A stretch of DNA of 64,000 nt from the NCBI GenBank assembly GCA_019055375.1, contig JAHQIW010000941.1, positions 25,296-89,295 of the forward strand, given 5' to 3'. Origin of the DNA: Parelaphostrongylus tenuis. Its lineage: Eukaryota; Nematoda; Chromadorea; Rhabditida; Metastrongylidae. The notes beneath the pieces were generated by a model, which saw only the letters and a program-made list of their open reading frames with translations, searched no databases and had not been told where the DNA came from. The position numbers and the translations under genes are program-made. Positions 1-10,692 of the stretch are shown here, one piece after another; the stretch's first letter is position 1; each line of letters opens with the position of its first letter.

Positions 1-187
1 CCGGGGTCGATAGGTACCATACTCAGCTGTGAGGATAGCAATACTGACTCGATACATTGGAAGGCCACCGTGAGTCATTGTAAAGACCACATATGCATTC
101 ATCACCTCAAACGAATCTAAATTGGAGACGAATACATGGCGCATCCCTTAAAAGACCGATCAACGCCGAGTGCTTTTATCCTTTTAC
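1..187 (+). mobile_element. SINE-A copy 1, 3' part cut by window edge
   Basis: This matches the body and tail of the tRNA-derived SINE family A seen complete at 8220, 16543, 18774 and 32567. Shared blocks are the GGGGTCGATA start, the CAGCACTGACTCG-like block (here AATACTGACTCG), GAGTCATTGTAAAG and the end with GGCGCATCCC, GATCAACGCCGAG and TTTATCC. The tRNA-like head would lie to the left of the window. The copy is several per cent diverged from the others. Confidence 0.8.
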
Positions 188-1490
188 ACTATCGAGCTCG
201 GATATACAGATTGCGTATTATGGTGACGTCCAATAAATTTGATTGAAGCAAGGATGTGCTTTCATCTTGTACTTTTTTCATCTTTCCCTGTCATTCTACT
301 GAGCATGATCGTTTTATAGAAGAATCTTATCTACAAGTTTCTTTGAATAGGTTCATTTTCGTACGACTTTTAGAGCTATATGTAATTTCTAGATTGAGTA
401 CATTTATTCTGTAGCAGTAATTGTAGATGGAATCTAGATTTTCCGACTTTAGCAACGGTACTTTATTCTCAAAACACATTTTACACTCGAGCCGAATGTT
501 TTCCTGCAATCTAGGAATGCTCGTGGCAAGCCATTCTCCATGATGTCACTTTTCAAAGACTGCTTAAGAATTTGTTTGAGAATCCACTAGCCATTAAAAA
601 AAAACTGTGAAATCGCTTGAAAGTCTGATTAGTAGAAGCCACACGAATAGAATGAAAAATGAAGAAAAAAAGCAGCAATCATTAGACGCTGTTGTGTCAC
701 GTGCGATGGAAAATAGATTTTCTCAACGCTTGATGATATTAGGTGCTTATCGAGATGCAATTCATACTTAGTTTGCCATTGCAGTGATAGAATATTTCGT
801 AATGATTTTTAGAGTTTTGTGTTTGGACTAATTTCTGAATCTTTGCTAAACGGCATTTAGGACTTTCTCACAAAATTGGTTGAATTTTATGGAATTTATA
901 GCGCGTAAGCAGAGCTGATTAGAAAAGAAGTTCCAGCCCCTTCAGCACAGGCTCTACGACCAAAGCTGTCCACTTTGTACGAATTTGAGGACTAAGCTTT
1001 GCTCCGATTAGCTCAGAAATGGAATCTCTCATCAATGGTCTTTCACTCTGTCAAGTATATAAGAATCTCGGCAACCAGATCCAAACGAAAATTTTTTGCA
1101 TTTTGCTGATATGGTCATTCAAATACCACCGCTATTAATCATCATCACAAGCATCATAAGATGCTGACGTAGCCGCTCGTGCTTTGGAAATATGGAACAT
1201 TAGGATGCTCTCTGTTGAGCACTTCCTCATCGTGGTTTTTTGGCATATCTTTTGGTCAAACGTTTCAGTTTCTGAACTCGCCTTTTTTGATGTTGCAGGA
1301 TCACATAAAAATGAGAAATACAGCCAACCGCACTGACGCAAATGCTTTTTGTCCTCACTGATTTACCGTCTCACACGAAAACTCAAATCTCATCGAAAGA
1401 AACCCATTGTGATAGGTAATCGTGTGGAGAATGTAAGACGAAATCTACGTATAGTCGTTAATTGGTACAAACAAACTGTGCATTGAAGTA
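188..1490. other. No recognisable gene
   Basis: AT-rich sequence. The short open frames here (longest about 68 codons) show no family match or paired splice signals. I see no repeat shared with the rest of the window. Confidence 0.5.
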
Positions 1491-1507
1491 GATCAAGCCA
1501 ATTGTAG

Positions 1508-1600
1508 GGACAACGTGTACCGTAGTGTTATAGGTGCTCTATTACACGCACACACATGACTTGTGGGTTCGATTCCATGTCCCGAACTCACCAAGCTTTT
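1508..1600 (+). mobile_element. Divergent tRNA-like SINE head
   Basis: About 76 nt can be drawn as a tRNA-like unit. GGGACA at 1508 can pair with TGTCCC at the 3' side, and a B-box-like GGGTTCGATTCC precedes it. The stretch TAGGTGCTCTATTACAC and the downstream CTCACCAAGC resemble the SINE-A head, so this is more likely a diverged SINE head than a working tRNA gene. The anticodon arm does not fold convincingly. Confidence 0.45.
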
Positions 1601-1619
1601 GATCCCTAGCGCGTTGCAG

Positions 1620-2656
1620 TAACAAACCTTCACGTCGATGAACTCTTGAACCTGAACCCCGTCTATAGTCACGTAGGGTTCATTTTCATCGCATGTCACG
1701 ACCATCTAGAATTGAAAACTTTTTCGTTTCATGAAGAAGACACTGAGAATTTACCATGGTTGATTTTATGGTTCTGTTCAATCTGTGTATTTTCTACTTA
1801 TCTAATGCTCACAATCCACGGTCTCTCAAGTGGCAGACGTCTTCTCTTGGTTGAGTTCTTATGCAATTTTTCAAGCATTTATGAGAGGCTAATCGTCGAT
1901 CGTTAACTTTAAATGCTTGTTGTCGGCTGTAGATGTACTTTTTGTTGTCAAGACTTCATTTTTTCGACATTGACTCTTTCAAACCATTTATGGAGTGTGA
2001 GTGCGAAAGCAATTCCTGACTCGCTTTCAGCACTATTGCTTACTTTCATAGCGATAAAGTGAAGTTTCAAAAAGTAAAAGTACACGATCATTTCTGGAGT
2101 ATTACACGGCACCTACTCAAACAAGAGGTAAGTTGTGAGCAGCAGTATAGCAAGTGATGATTACAAAATAGACCTTACGAAATCAATAACGCTCAGTAGT
2201 GAATGGTGGCTTTTGGACATGAAAAACGGGAAATTGGGAAAGCCGAACCAATATTGACTGTGGATGTAAATGAGATAAGCACAATGATATGTGCATTTCG
2301 CTAAGGAACTTCCCAGTGTAAGCGACAGACGAGTACTTTACTGCTTGTAGTGGAGAAGAAGCCCGTTCCGGACTTTGAAATGGCAAATCTCTCCTAGAAT
2401 CCTATTTGTTCTTGCTCCAGCAATTCTTCCATGAGACTTGATATACTTCGTTTGCATAACATGCAAGACCGGCGAGAATAATATGATTGCTATATTGGAC
2501 AGGAACAATTTCGAAAGAGAGGGTGGAAGCTGTGAAACAGTCAGTGGAAAGCAGAATTTCATAAGCGAGAAGGGGAAAGGGATGAAGTAGATTCGTATGA
2601 AATTCACGATGGTCATAATTTGTTTGAGAAGTAATTTACTGCAACACAGCGTCTCG
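1620..2656. other. No recognisable gene
   Basis: Only short frames on both strands. One 92-codon minus frame at 2338-2616 is hydrophobic but lacks splice context and looks like chance. Confidence 0.4.
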
Positions 2657-2842
2657 CTATATGAGTAATACGCTATCGTCAGCAGCTTCTATACTCAGAT
2701 CGTTTCCTTGTCTAGTTTCATTGGCAAGTTCATTTGAGTTGTAATCGAAATTTCCTTCCGGTTTAGGCCTCAATGCCTTCGCCTTCTTCTTCAGAGGTTT
2801 CATTAGAGTGTACAGTCGTTCATCAACTGTTGTGGGTTTACG
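2657..2842 (-). CDS. Possible last exon, product unknown
   Basis: On the minus strand a possible acceptor (CGACAG) at 2843-2848 is followed by 61 codons ending in a TAG stop at 2657. The peptide starts RKPTTVDERLYTLMKPLKKK, then is rich in charged residues with a lysine-rich patch and an acidic C-terminus. Its composition is that of a soluble protein rather than of translated AT-rich noise. I do not recognise the family. The opposite strand is open over part of the same stretch, which lowers confidence. No matching upstream exon was found to the right. Confidence 0.3.
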   Translation of the reverse strand, partial: RKPTTVDERLYTLMKPLKKKAKALRPKPEGNFDYNSNELANETRQGNDLSIEAADDSVLLI

Positions 2843-2899
2843 CTGTCGATTGAGTGAATCCAGTGAATTAGAACATCGCATGAAAATCAGCAATGTTCA

Positions 2900-4620
2900 G
2901 TACAACGAACACTTAGTGATGTTTGTGGTGAAGAAAGTGGAAGCAGCTGCAGTAACGGTGTCAGAACTACAGTATCACAGGTGGCTCAAAACCGACGAGA
3001 AGCACTTGGCAAATGAAAATACCATTTTCCTATCTTTGTATATGATGCGGGAAGGTTCTAAATTTGCATCATCGGGACCGAATCTGGCTAATCTTAGGAG
3101 TTTTTTATGTCATTGAGTAGTATCCAATGTCTTTCTAGAACTTGTAAGGCTTAATGTAATTTGATGTGATTGGTATTCTGGAAGAAGTAGACCTCTCATG
3201 CAAATCTGAAAGAAGCTGTCTAATTTGTGTCAGATATAAGTTGCTGGAGAGAAGGCTACATCAAGAACATCAAACAAACAGTTGAAAACACATCTGTTAT
3301 GGAAATTATTAGGGTATTTGATCTTTTTAAGAACTGATCAGAGTCGAATAAAAAACTCGATAACTTGCTACAGGTTATGAACGATCTTTACGAGAAGGTG
3401 TGATGTCGAGCACCCATCGTGCAGACGAACCACATGTGTCGTAGGCCAGTAAGGTTAAGATCGAAACAAACCCTTCATGAATGTATGCTGTGGTTTTCAG
3501 AGAATCATTCAACTGCGGCGTTTGTGATCTCAAGGGAACATGTTTTAACCCTAATCGTGTGAGGGCACTTGGATCAAATTTTTTAAGAACTGAAGTCTAG
3601 CGCTTACAAACGATGAACAATTTGGTGTACTCTTTGAGGAAGGATTTCTTTGTGTTTCTGGTCAGGAGGCGAAAATATGTAGTGTCCAGCATAAATCGAA
3701 GGAGGTTAAAAAAGAAGTGTAACTTTTTTCTCCATCCGCTCGATTTATGTCGCAGATAGCGAAGGGCCATAAAAGTAATGTGCTTTCATCATGGGACTAT
3801 TTTATCACTCTGCTGACGAGATGGTCATATTTTCAAAAAATAGATGTAAAACTGAACAAATAAATGACTGATATATCGTTTCCAATGAGCTTAGGTAGCA
3901 TAATGAAGTAAGGACAAAATGAACTGTACTACTCAGCGATGCATGCAGCGCTCCCCTATACAGAAAACGATGACTTTTTCATCACAAAATTCTGTCTTAT
4001 GGGCAGTACATTCTGTCCACATCCAAAACTCACGATATTTACCCCGTATCCCTAATTCGGAGGTTTCAAAATCTTTATGACAGTAAGATCAGGAACAATG
4101 TATTTCGAAAATTTGTTCATCAAGACCAGCAAGCTAATGATATACAAATAGTGAGCAACGAAAGTAGGCTCAAATGTCCTCTATGACGATCAAATCTTTT
4201 GTTACTATGATCACCAAGGTGTATTTTTGGCTGGAAAACTTTGAAATCACCGTACAACTGTGCTCAACGTACCGTGTTCAAAGTAGATTCATCTAAAAAC
4301 GATAACTGCGATGAAAAGAAACTAGTGTAAGGTATTTTGATACTTTTTGACCTTAAAGAGCAAGCCATCAAACTGGTAATGTTACTTAGCAAATTTATCT
4401 CTTTCTATCTCCTTTTTTAGAATGTAAAACCTTTTCATTTGTCTGACGTTTGGTAGATTTCAATTGTGATATTAAATTATTCGTCGTGTTATTGAAGATA
4501 GCTTTTATGGCTAAGTCAATAGTAATTTCAGATTATCTGTCACGTTTATTTGCTTTCTGAACTATTTTTATTACCTTCTGTAGCACTTATATCTCTCCCC
4601 GACATTGTGCCTGCCCCTAT
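2900..4620. other. No firm gene; one possible small exon
   Basis: A short plus-strand stretch near 4340-4376 (DLKEQAIKL just before GTAATG) could be an exon upstream of the gene end at 4628, but its acceptor is weak. Nothing else stands out. Confidence 0.3.
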
Positions 4621-4627
4621 TGTATAG

Positions 4628-4964
4628 CTAATGGGAGCTATGTGGATTTGTGGATCAAGTCCATTCATTCACTTCCCAATCCCCATGTATTACCTGATAA
4701 GACCTCACAAAAATGATGTGGTTTCTCTAACTCATGAAGAACTTCTTGCTGCTCTGGTATGTGGAACAGATTCCCGAGTAACGATGAATTTGGTCAACTT
4801 GAGAAAAAGTCGTAAAAAGCTAGAAGGGACAACCGCTATGGTATTGTTGTTGTATAGTTGCAAAATATTTATCGTATTTCTAGAATATCAATGCTGCTAT
4901 AGAAATTGCTGAGTCGTTCTACAGCTCACTCTTTATATCCAAAACAAAGCTTTTCAAAAAATAA
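4628..4964 (+). CDS. 3' end of an unknown gene, two exons
   Basis: The first exon is 4628-4840: it follows TGTATAG, has 71 codons in phase 0 and ends before GTATTG. A 43-nt intron, typical of nematodes, ends in TTTCTAG. The second exon, 4884-4964, has 26 codons and a TAA stop. The joined peptide includes LTHEELLAALVCGTDSRV, a basic stretch NLRKSRKKLE, and ends FISKTKLFKK. Splice sites, matching phase and amino-acid composition all support real coding sequence. I do not recognise the family, and the 5' part of the gene is not located. It could be the end of a nematode-specific protein. Confidence 0.5.
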
Positions 4965-5028
4965 CTCCATGCAATGCTGTCACATAAACTTTTATTATGG
5001 TTGTTTTACTGCTTTCGCCATCTTCACT

Positions 5029-5044
5029 CCCCCCCCCCCCCCCC
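5029..5044. repeat. Run of 16 C
   Basis: An uninterrupted homopolymer of 16 C in AT-rich DNA, about 65 bp after the stop codon at 4964. Its true length is likely to be uncertain in any assembly. Confidence 0.95.
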
Positions 5045-5280
5045 AACCATCTTATCTCATGCTTTAACGTATTGTGTCTTATGCTGATTCTATAATAAAT
5101 TCTTGCTTAGACGTCGCTCTCCTACGCGCAGAATTATCGTTGCTTCTTCCCACTCATCTATTCACTAAGAAGGAGCATCACTCTTTTCAAATAAGACTTC
5201 TTGAGCTAATTGAATCAGTCTTGTTGGCAGAAACATTTGTATGACTACTGGGGATTTACCGCTCTATGGCTTCATTTCAA

Positions 5281-5526
5281 TTAAGCTTTCGAATAAGAAT
5301 TAGGAATTCCGTCTTGGATAGATCGATCGTGCCGAGTGGTAAACGCTTTCTTCACTAACATGATCCGCAAGAAGCATTGACAGAAGTAACAATGCACAAA
5401 CTCAAGAGAATCAAGATATGCCTCTTTGATAGCTTGTCCATAAAATGTTTGTTCGGTATCTTGTTTCCACTCAAGCCACCTTTGAGAAATTCGATACAAA
5501 GGCTCAGAACAATCTTTTCTTTCCAC
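5281..5526 (-). CDS. Possible exon, product unknown
   Basis: An 81-codon minus-strand frame ends in TAA at 5281. The peptide contains ISQRWLEWKQDTEQTFYGQA and a later cysteine-rich CYFCQCF segment. It is richer in Trp, Glu, Gln and Cys than chance translation of AT-rich DNA. The upstream edge lacks a clean TTTCAG acceptor. A competing plus-strand frame overlaps it. I do not recognise the product. Confidence 0.3.
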   Translation of the reverse strand: MERKDCSEPLYRISQRWLEWKQDTEQTFYGQAIKEAYLDSLEFVHCYFCQCFLRIMLVKKAFTTRHDRSIQDGIPNSYSKA

Positions 5527-5529
5527 TCC

Positions 5530-7110
5530 GGAGTCGAAAAAGATTATTCATATGCTAATCGCGTCAAATTTATGTGCATTCGCAACTGCATATCGACAAA
5601 ATTACGTTGGTGCAGAAATAATGCACGACGCTCACTGTTTTTACATCAATCACTTTCATTTAATGCTTTTCCTCTTTACCGTATATTCCTTCTATGGCAA
5701 CAGTTTATAATTCTGCGGTGCAAAATTATTATTTTCCAATCCACTATTCCATGTGAGTAAATTGTTTTACGTCTTTGTGGTCTGAAAGGTCTCATAAGAC
5801 CTCCCTAAGTGAGCAACTCGAGGTAGCTGCGCTATCTTCAGTAGTTTTAGTTCGCCCTCGTCTTGCATCAGGAGTCTTAGTGAGCACCGCCGATTCATGA
5901 GACTTATGCAACGTAGTACTTTTTTGTGAGCTCTCTACTTTTACTGATCTCGATGAGGATTTGGTCAATAGTTTACTATGTCTTTCTTGGGGTCTTTGCT
6001 AAACTTGAAGATACCTGGCAGGCTTCACACTGGGTTTATTTTTCGTGCATAACAATTATAATTCAGGCTTTTCCCAATCATTATGGAAACTGTAATCTAT
6101 ATAAAGGCAAACAGTTTCATCCATCTATGTAGGGAGACGATTTCGTGCCTACAGAAATTACAAGTGTATTCGGGGCGATCACGCAGTCCGTATCCTACGT
6201 TTTACTCGCTCCTTCCGTTCAAAGACTGTCCTATTTCATCTAAGTTCAGTTCAGCTCCATGGTGACGTTGTAACCAACTGGCTTTATGTCACATGGAGGA
6301 CATTCATGAAGACATGTCTTTTTTCTTAATTGCTGTCTATTACTTTTTCATTGCATGATATGATGTCAAATAAAATCATAAGGATGCAGAGATAGGATCA
6401 CAGTTGTATAGTGCAGAGCACGTGAGCCTCCGAGAGGGACAAACGCAGATCAAAAGCCCAGCCAAGATTTCGGCTTTGCTCATGCTTCGGCATCTTTCTT
6501 TTTTATCTATGGAGTTGAATTTTGAACCTGGAGCGGTTCTTTATATGAAACACTACTCTTTTCCTTTTCTCGATTCTTTTGTTAAGTGAAAATATGCTAC
6601 TCGTCATTGTCATCCATTGCTTGAGTGTCGAACTCCCTAACATTCTTTTTGAAGAGGAATTTCTTCTTCAAATTTTTCAATTATCTGAGTAAATTGCGAT
6701 GGGCATTCTTGCTATTTCTCTTTGTTGTTACGAAAATCACAATGTTAGCTATCAAGATATGTAGGACACAAAGCGACGCTCACAGTGACATGATTTCCAA
6801 CAAATTTTTTTTGCCTTTTTAACCAACTAAAGTCGTTTTCGTAAATTCTTACCATTGAAAGAACCAAAAGTTTTCTCACCATTCAAATCTGATTCTTTCT
6901 GGCGGCTTATTTATTTCTTGAATGCAGCATAATCACTATTTTTTAGCTACCGTACCAAACAAGTTCACAAATATATACTGCATTGCTTATTCCGGAACTA
7001 AATTTTTCCTGCACCTCACGTAACCTAGGCGCATCCGCGGTATTTTCTTCGGAACATACTGATTAGGGTCTTTATGTAGTGAGAATTCGTGCTTTCTTGC
7101 GCTCATCTCG
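5530..7110. other. No firm gene
   Basis: Several 60-130 codon frames, mostly hydrophobic and T-rich, without paired splice sites or family motifs. No repeat shared with other parts of the window was noticed. Confidence 0.4.
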
Positions 7111-7114
7111 ACAG

Positions 7115-7263
7115 CCAAGCTGCAAATACTGATTGGTGTGCAGATCGTTTGCAAGCACTTCGTTTTTCAAACTTCGTTGGAATCGATGACCCCCTCGTTA
7201 GCAATCAGGGCCGAATCTCCTATTTAGCAAAAGGAATCATTAGGCTACTTCATTATCTACACT
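7115..7263 (+). CDS. Internal exon of an unknown gene
   Basis: The exon lies between a CGACAG acceptor and a canonical GTAAGT donor and carries 49 full codons. The peptide includes NTDWCADRLQALRFSNFVGI, then DDPLVSNQGRISYLAKGI and RLLHYLH, which reads like a conserved soluble domain. About 40 nt downstream the DNA encodes YYAIPEDDYQVASALIE followed by a stop. The only AG between them would join the two pieces one base out of frame. Either an indel is present or the second piece is not an exon. Family unknown. Confidence 0.45.
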
Positions 7264-7449
7264 GTAAGTTTTTGTATAATCATTGTATGTCTACATCAAT
7301 AAGATTTACTATGCAATTCCCGAGGACGACTATCAAGTAGCCTCGGCATTGATTGAGTGATTTCGTGAATTTCTTATTCAGCCAACACGAATATGTTAAA
7401 AAAACCATTTATTGAACACAGTGTAGACAGTACAATCTAGTACAACAGT

Positions 7450-7481
7450 TGGCTAACGTTTCGACAGTTTTGCTTCTTCAG
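7450..7481 (-). ncRNA. Hammerhead-like motif in Penelope terminus
   Basis: The minus strand reads CTGAAGA, a short arm, then CGAAACGTTAGCC. CUGANGA plus GAAA is the hammerhead core, and hammerhead motifs are known in the terminal repeats of Penelope-like elements. The same layout occurs at 57681-57710 and, damaged, at 12509-12537. Stem II here is weak, so activity is doubtful. Confidence 0.4.
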
Positions 7482-7978
7482 GGCCTGAAAGAGTCATGTG
7501 ACGTGTAATTTGCTTGGCTAAACTTTTTCACAACCAAAATAGGAGAAAATGTTGAATCGTTAGGTAATCAGCTTTCGATAATTCAGCGTTTTTCTTAGGC
7601 CACTAAATATTTAGACCGACTGCACCGAATCTGACATGTGGGAGGTGTGTGCCTGGCTCACATCCATAAAAATCGATCCATGATATGGCGCAAAATCATA
7701 CATGATTACGAGGCTTTCATCTTTGCCATTCAAATTCGAATTTTTGGGTTTTCGTATACCTCCTTATATATCTTCGCCCTGCGCGTGCCTGTAGGGGTAC
7801 TTGGATTAGCATTACGTTTGTTGGGCAGGTGTTTTTTTTTATACGGACACGAAGTGGCCCACCCGTTTCGCCAATGCACTCGCCGCCGCACGCCTTGCAA
7901 GAGATTAAGTAAACTGTACGCGTGCTCATGTAATCACTGTCTCTACCGTTAGGGCAAATTATACACTTTTTGTTGTAC

Positions 7979-8219
7979 ATGGTGTAGTGAAGAGCAGTTA
8001 CCTATATTTACGCCTATTATTCTCGTTGTTTTCGAGATTGATAAAAGAAAGGCGCTTTGCAATGGTTGCGGTTGATTCATCAGCGGCAAGAATTCCTTTC
8101 CCATCAGCGACAATCTTCTCAGCAATCGCTCTCAGTTCGTCTCTCAGAGCCTGAGAAAGAGAGTCCTTGTAGGAGCCGCCGACCACCGCCATTGCTTGTG
8201 TATCACTCAGCTTGGGCAT
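7979..8219 (-). pseudogene. Fructose-bisphosphate aldolase fragment, N-terminal part
   Basis: The minus strand encodes the start of a class I fructose-1,6-bisphosphate aldolase, the glycolytic enzyme that splits fructose bisphosphate into two triose phosphates. A likely start is the ATG at 8192 (MAVVGGSY). It is followed by [19 protein letters not shown], the hallmark [25 protein letters not shown], a TAA, and then LLFTTP. The TAA sits where the family normally has a sense codon, so a nonsense change is likely. Coding continues after it with no intron. The fragment stops at the target duplication, and the remaining roughly 290 residues, including the Schiff-base lysine, are missing. A frame extending to an ATG at 8219 adds nine residues unlike any aldolase and is probably 5' leader sequence. 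Confidence 0.88.
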
Positions 8220-8520
8220 GAGCGCTTATGGTGCAGTGGTTAGAGGTGCCCTGCATCGCACAGGAGGTCAATGGTTCGACCTCGCGCTCATGGCTCACCA
8301 AGCCATCCATCCTTCCGGGGTCGGTAGATTGGTACCAGAATGGTCTTGTACCTGTCTGGGAGGATAAGCAGCACTGACTCGTTTAAGTGGTAGACCACCG
8401 CGAGTCATTGTAAAGGCCAGATATGCATTCAATCACCTCAAATGAAGTTAGAAATTGAAGACTAATGCATGGCGCATCCCTCAGGGATTGATCATCGCCG
8501 AGAGCTTTATCCTTTATCCT
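8220..8520 (+). mobile_element. SINE-A copy 2, full length
   Basis: This is a tRNA-derived short retroposon. The head starts GAGCGC, which can pair with GCGCTC at the end of the tRNA-like part. The A box is TGGTGCAGTGG and the B box GGTTCGACCTC, the two internal RNA polymerase III promoter elements. The body runs through CTCACCAAGCC, GGTCGGTAGATTGGTACC and GGCCAGATATGCATTC to the tail TTTATCCTTTATCCT. There is no poly-A tail. It directly abuts the antisense aldolase fragment and shares its target duplication. Confidence 0.92.
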
Positions 8521-10300
8521 TGTTGTACTTAAACGATAGTACAAGCAGTTGCGGAGAAGCTGACGCTTAAGATTACTCGGTGGTATTTCAATCGTTGCAA
8601 CCGACCATCCAAGCATGTGCTTTTCAAACAACGTCTTATAGCTATACTTATTTCGCATGAAAAAAAAAACGATAGCACAAATGGGACCTTTCGGTGGGAA
8701 TTTCGTTTTGGAGGTACCGGATTTCCTCAAATCTTATCCCGGCGAGCTATATTTTTATCGCAATTGGAAATGATTAGTTGTCGAGCCAATTCCTTAAATT
8801 CTATCTTCTGTTCTCTTCCAGTACACACACAGGCAGCTCTGCAGAGCCTGGTTTACATAAACGCTTTATTGTGTGCGAGGGGTGACATGAGAGGTAATGA
8901 ACAAGGATATTTTTGTTATTTGGTTATCGATACCACTTGGTGATGTAGCCACTTTCCGATAGTTTGACCTGTACGTCAGGAAAGCGAAGCCAATTCCTTC
9001 CAGGTATCTCAAGAGTGAATCTTATATACTCTGACTGTTCGTTCAAGAGCTCAAAGCATCTGTCCACTTCTTTTTGTGTGGAAATTATAACAAAACAATT
9101 ATCAATGTATCTACAGTAGAGCAATGGAGGAAACTAGTTACTGGGACTTCCAATTTGGACATGAAAGCAATAGCAAGAACTGGCGCCAGTCGCTGACCCA
9201 TTGCCAACCCTCTCTTTTATGCGAAGTGATTTCCGGGCCATCTAAAGACTGAGTCGTTTAGGCACTCAATAGTAGAACCACCAGTTGCTCAATCGACAAA
9301 CCGTACATGTTTATTACTCCTTGGTGTTGTATGAGAATCTCGTAATGGCTTTTAATGCAGTGTTATTCGAAATGCTAGTGTAAAGGGCATTGACTTCGAA
9401 GGACTCCTTTACCTACGTGACATTTGAACACGCGTTACGTAGACGACCCAAGAACATTTGAGTGTTAGTAAGATGGTTGTCTTATCAACTGGGATGTTAT
9501 CAGAGCAAGAAACAATCCTATTCTTTCCGTAGGTCCGTCTACACAGCTGGTGATGGGTTTAATCTCAAATAGTGATGGATTGTTAGATATAAGACCATCA
9601 ACGCATATTAACTTATGAGTTTTTATAAGCAAGTTAAAGACTAAATATGCTGGTAAATCAACTTTTATATGAGAAATATTGGATGATTCCAAACCAGCTG
9701 CTTTTACCATATTGGCCCACTCATCATTTAGCCTTTGGCATTACTTTTAGAATTGCTTTTTCAGAAGGCCGTCGATAGGGAGTAGCATTATCAAGATGAT
9801 TTTTTCGTTATATCAGTAACTAACTGACGAGAATTTACCACGAACTCCTCACCCTTATCATTAACAGATAGTCTGACGTTTTTGAATCTTATCATCTCTC
9901 GAATGTCTCGCATTTCACACTGTTGTACCTCGGTGAGGTTCGAGCACGACTTTTCCGCGCGATAGTGATTGAGGATTTTGAAAGTCTCGTTCAAAAATAT
10001 CCAAAATTTTATATCGACTTCAATGTTGGAGTCTTGTTTATAGAATCGTCAAGGAAATGGCGGTAACAGTAATGGGGCCCCTGTTTCTTGTTCATTTCTA
10101 CTATGTTCTTCGTTATTAGCCTTTTACGGAATCTGTCTTGGAGCTCATGCAAACTGCATAGGACCCAACGCAAAGGTACCCAAAAATGGGTTGAGATGGT
10201 GGAAAATTTGGATTCAAATCTGTCATGTATGTATAGTCTATTACGCATCTCGCTGTAACTGTAGGTGTTCTGCCATGCTTTCATTTTCACTGCTGCAGCG

Positions 10301-10690
10301 CATTAAAAAGGTTTTTGGAGAAACCAAGCACAATAAATAATTCGCCGAGATTTATACCTTTGAGTACTGCTAAAATTCTAATAGGAAAGAACCATCTCTA
10401 ACAAAAAAACCCTTGAAGTGACGAAGAAAATTGATGGGACCAGAACTCTACACTAGGGCCTATGCCAAATATTTGCAAGAATTTTTTATACCGCATTTTT
10501 TTTCTCTTCATATGATGACGCTTCGATTTCAAAACGCCACTTGATGCGAGAATTCTGTGGTGTCCTTAGATTTATGGCTTTGCTTGTATCTATGACTTAT
10601 TCCTCTTTGGAAATAAACAGAGTAGTGAAGGTAGCATCAAGTTTGTAAATGACTGAATACCACAATTTCATTACCAATAGTAAGTTGCGT
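10301..10690. other. Nothing recognised
   Basis: AT-rich spacer. The first bases (GCAGCGCATTAAAAAGGTTTTTGG) resemble a stretch just left of the M3 element at 23000, which suggests another short dispersed repeat. Confidence 0.3.
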
Positions 10691-10692
10691 AA

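Larger units (their letters stand above)
7971..8528 (+). repeat. 8-bp target-site duplication around chimeric insertion
   Basis: TGTTGTAC occurs at 7971-7978 and again at 8521-8528, exactly bounding the aldolase-plus-SINE segment. Removing one copy and the insert restores the Penelope reading frame across LSTT-KKCIICPNG. This shows that the 542 bp entered together, in one event, after the Penelope element was in place. Confidence 0.8.
7395..10300 (-). mobile_element. Penelope-like element 1, degraded, with nested insertion
   Basis: Read right to left, frames shifted against one another give the order of a Penelope-like retroelement. First comes an N-terminal region (10290-9791), then the RT block with the motif SCVDGPTERI (near 9530) and the catalytic region YRYIDDCF-like. 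Here it reads CRYIDNCFVI near 9100. The linker IEIPPSNLKRQLLRN (near 8560) follows, then the GIY-YIG endonuclease: CIICPNGRD, VYLISC and CIGETGGPLRVR (7960-7830). The second Asp of the RT catalytic YxDD is Asn, and several frameshifts and stops are present, so the element is dead. Between linker and endonuclease sits a 542-bp insertion (7979-8520). The 3' end carries a hammerhead-like terminal motif. Confidence 0.88.

Noticed and set aside
1508..1583. Possible tRNA gene with GGGTTCGATTCC
   Set aside because: No stable anticodon arm; the flanks resemble the SINE-A head.
8005..8219. Aldolase segment as a functional first exon with a GT donor at TAAATATAG|GTAACT
   Set aside because: The coding continues as LLFTTP directly after the TAA, the segment ends at a target duplication, and it lies within a retro-insertion.
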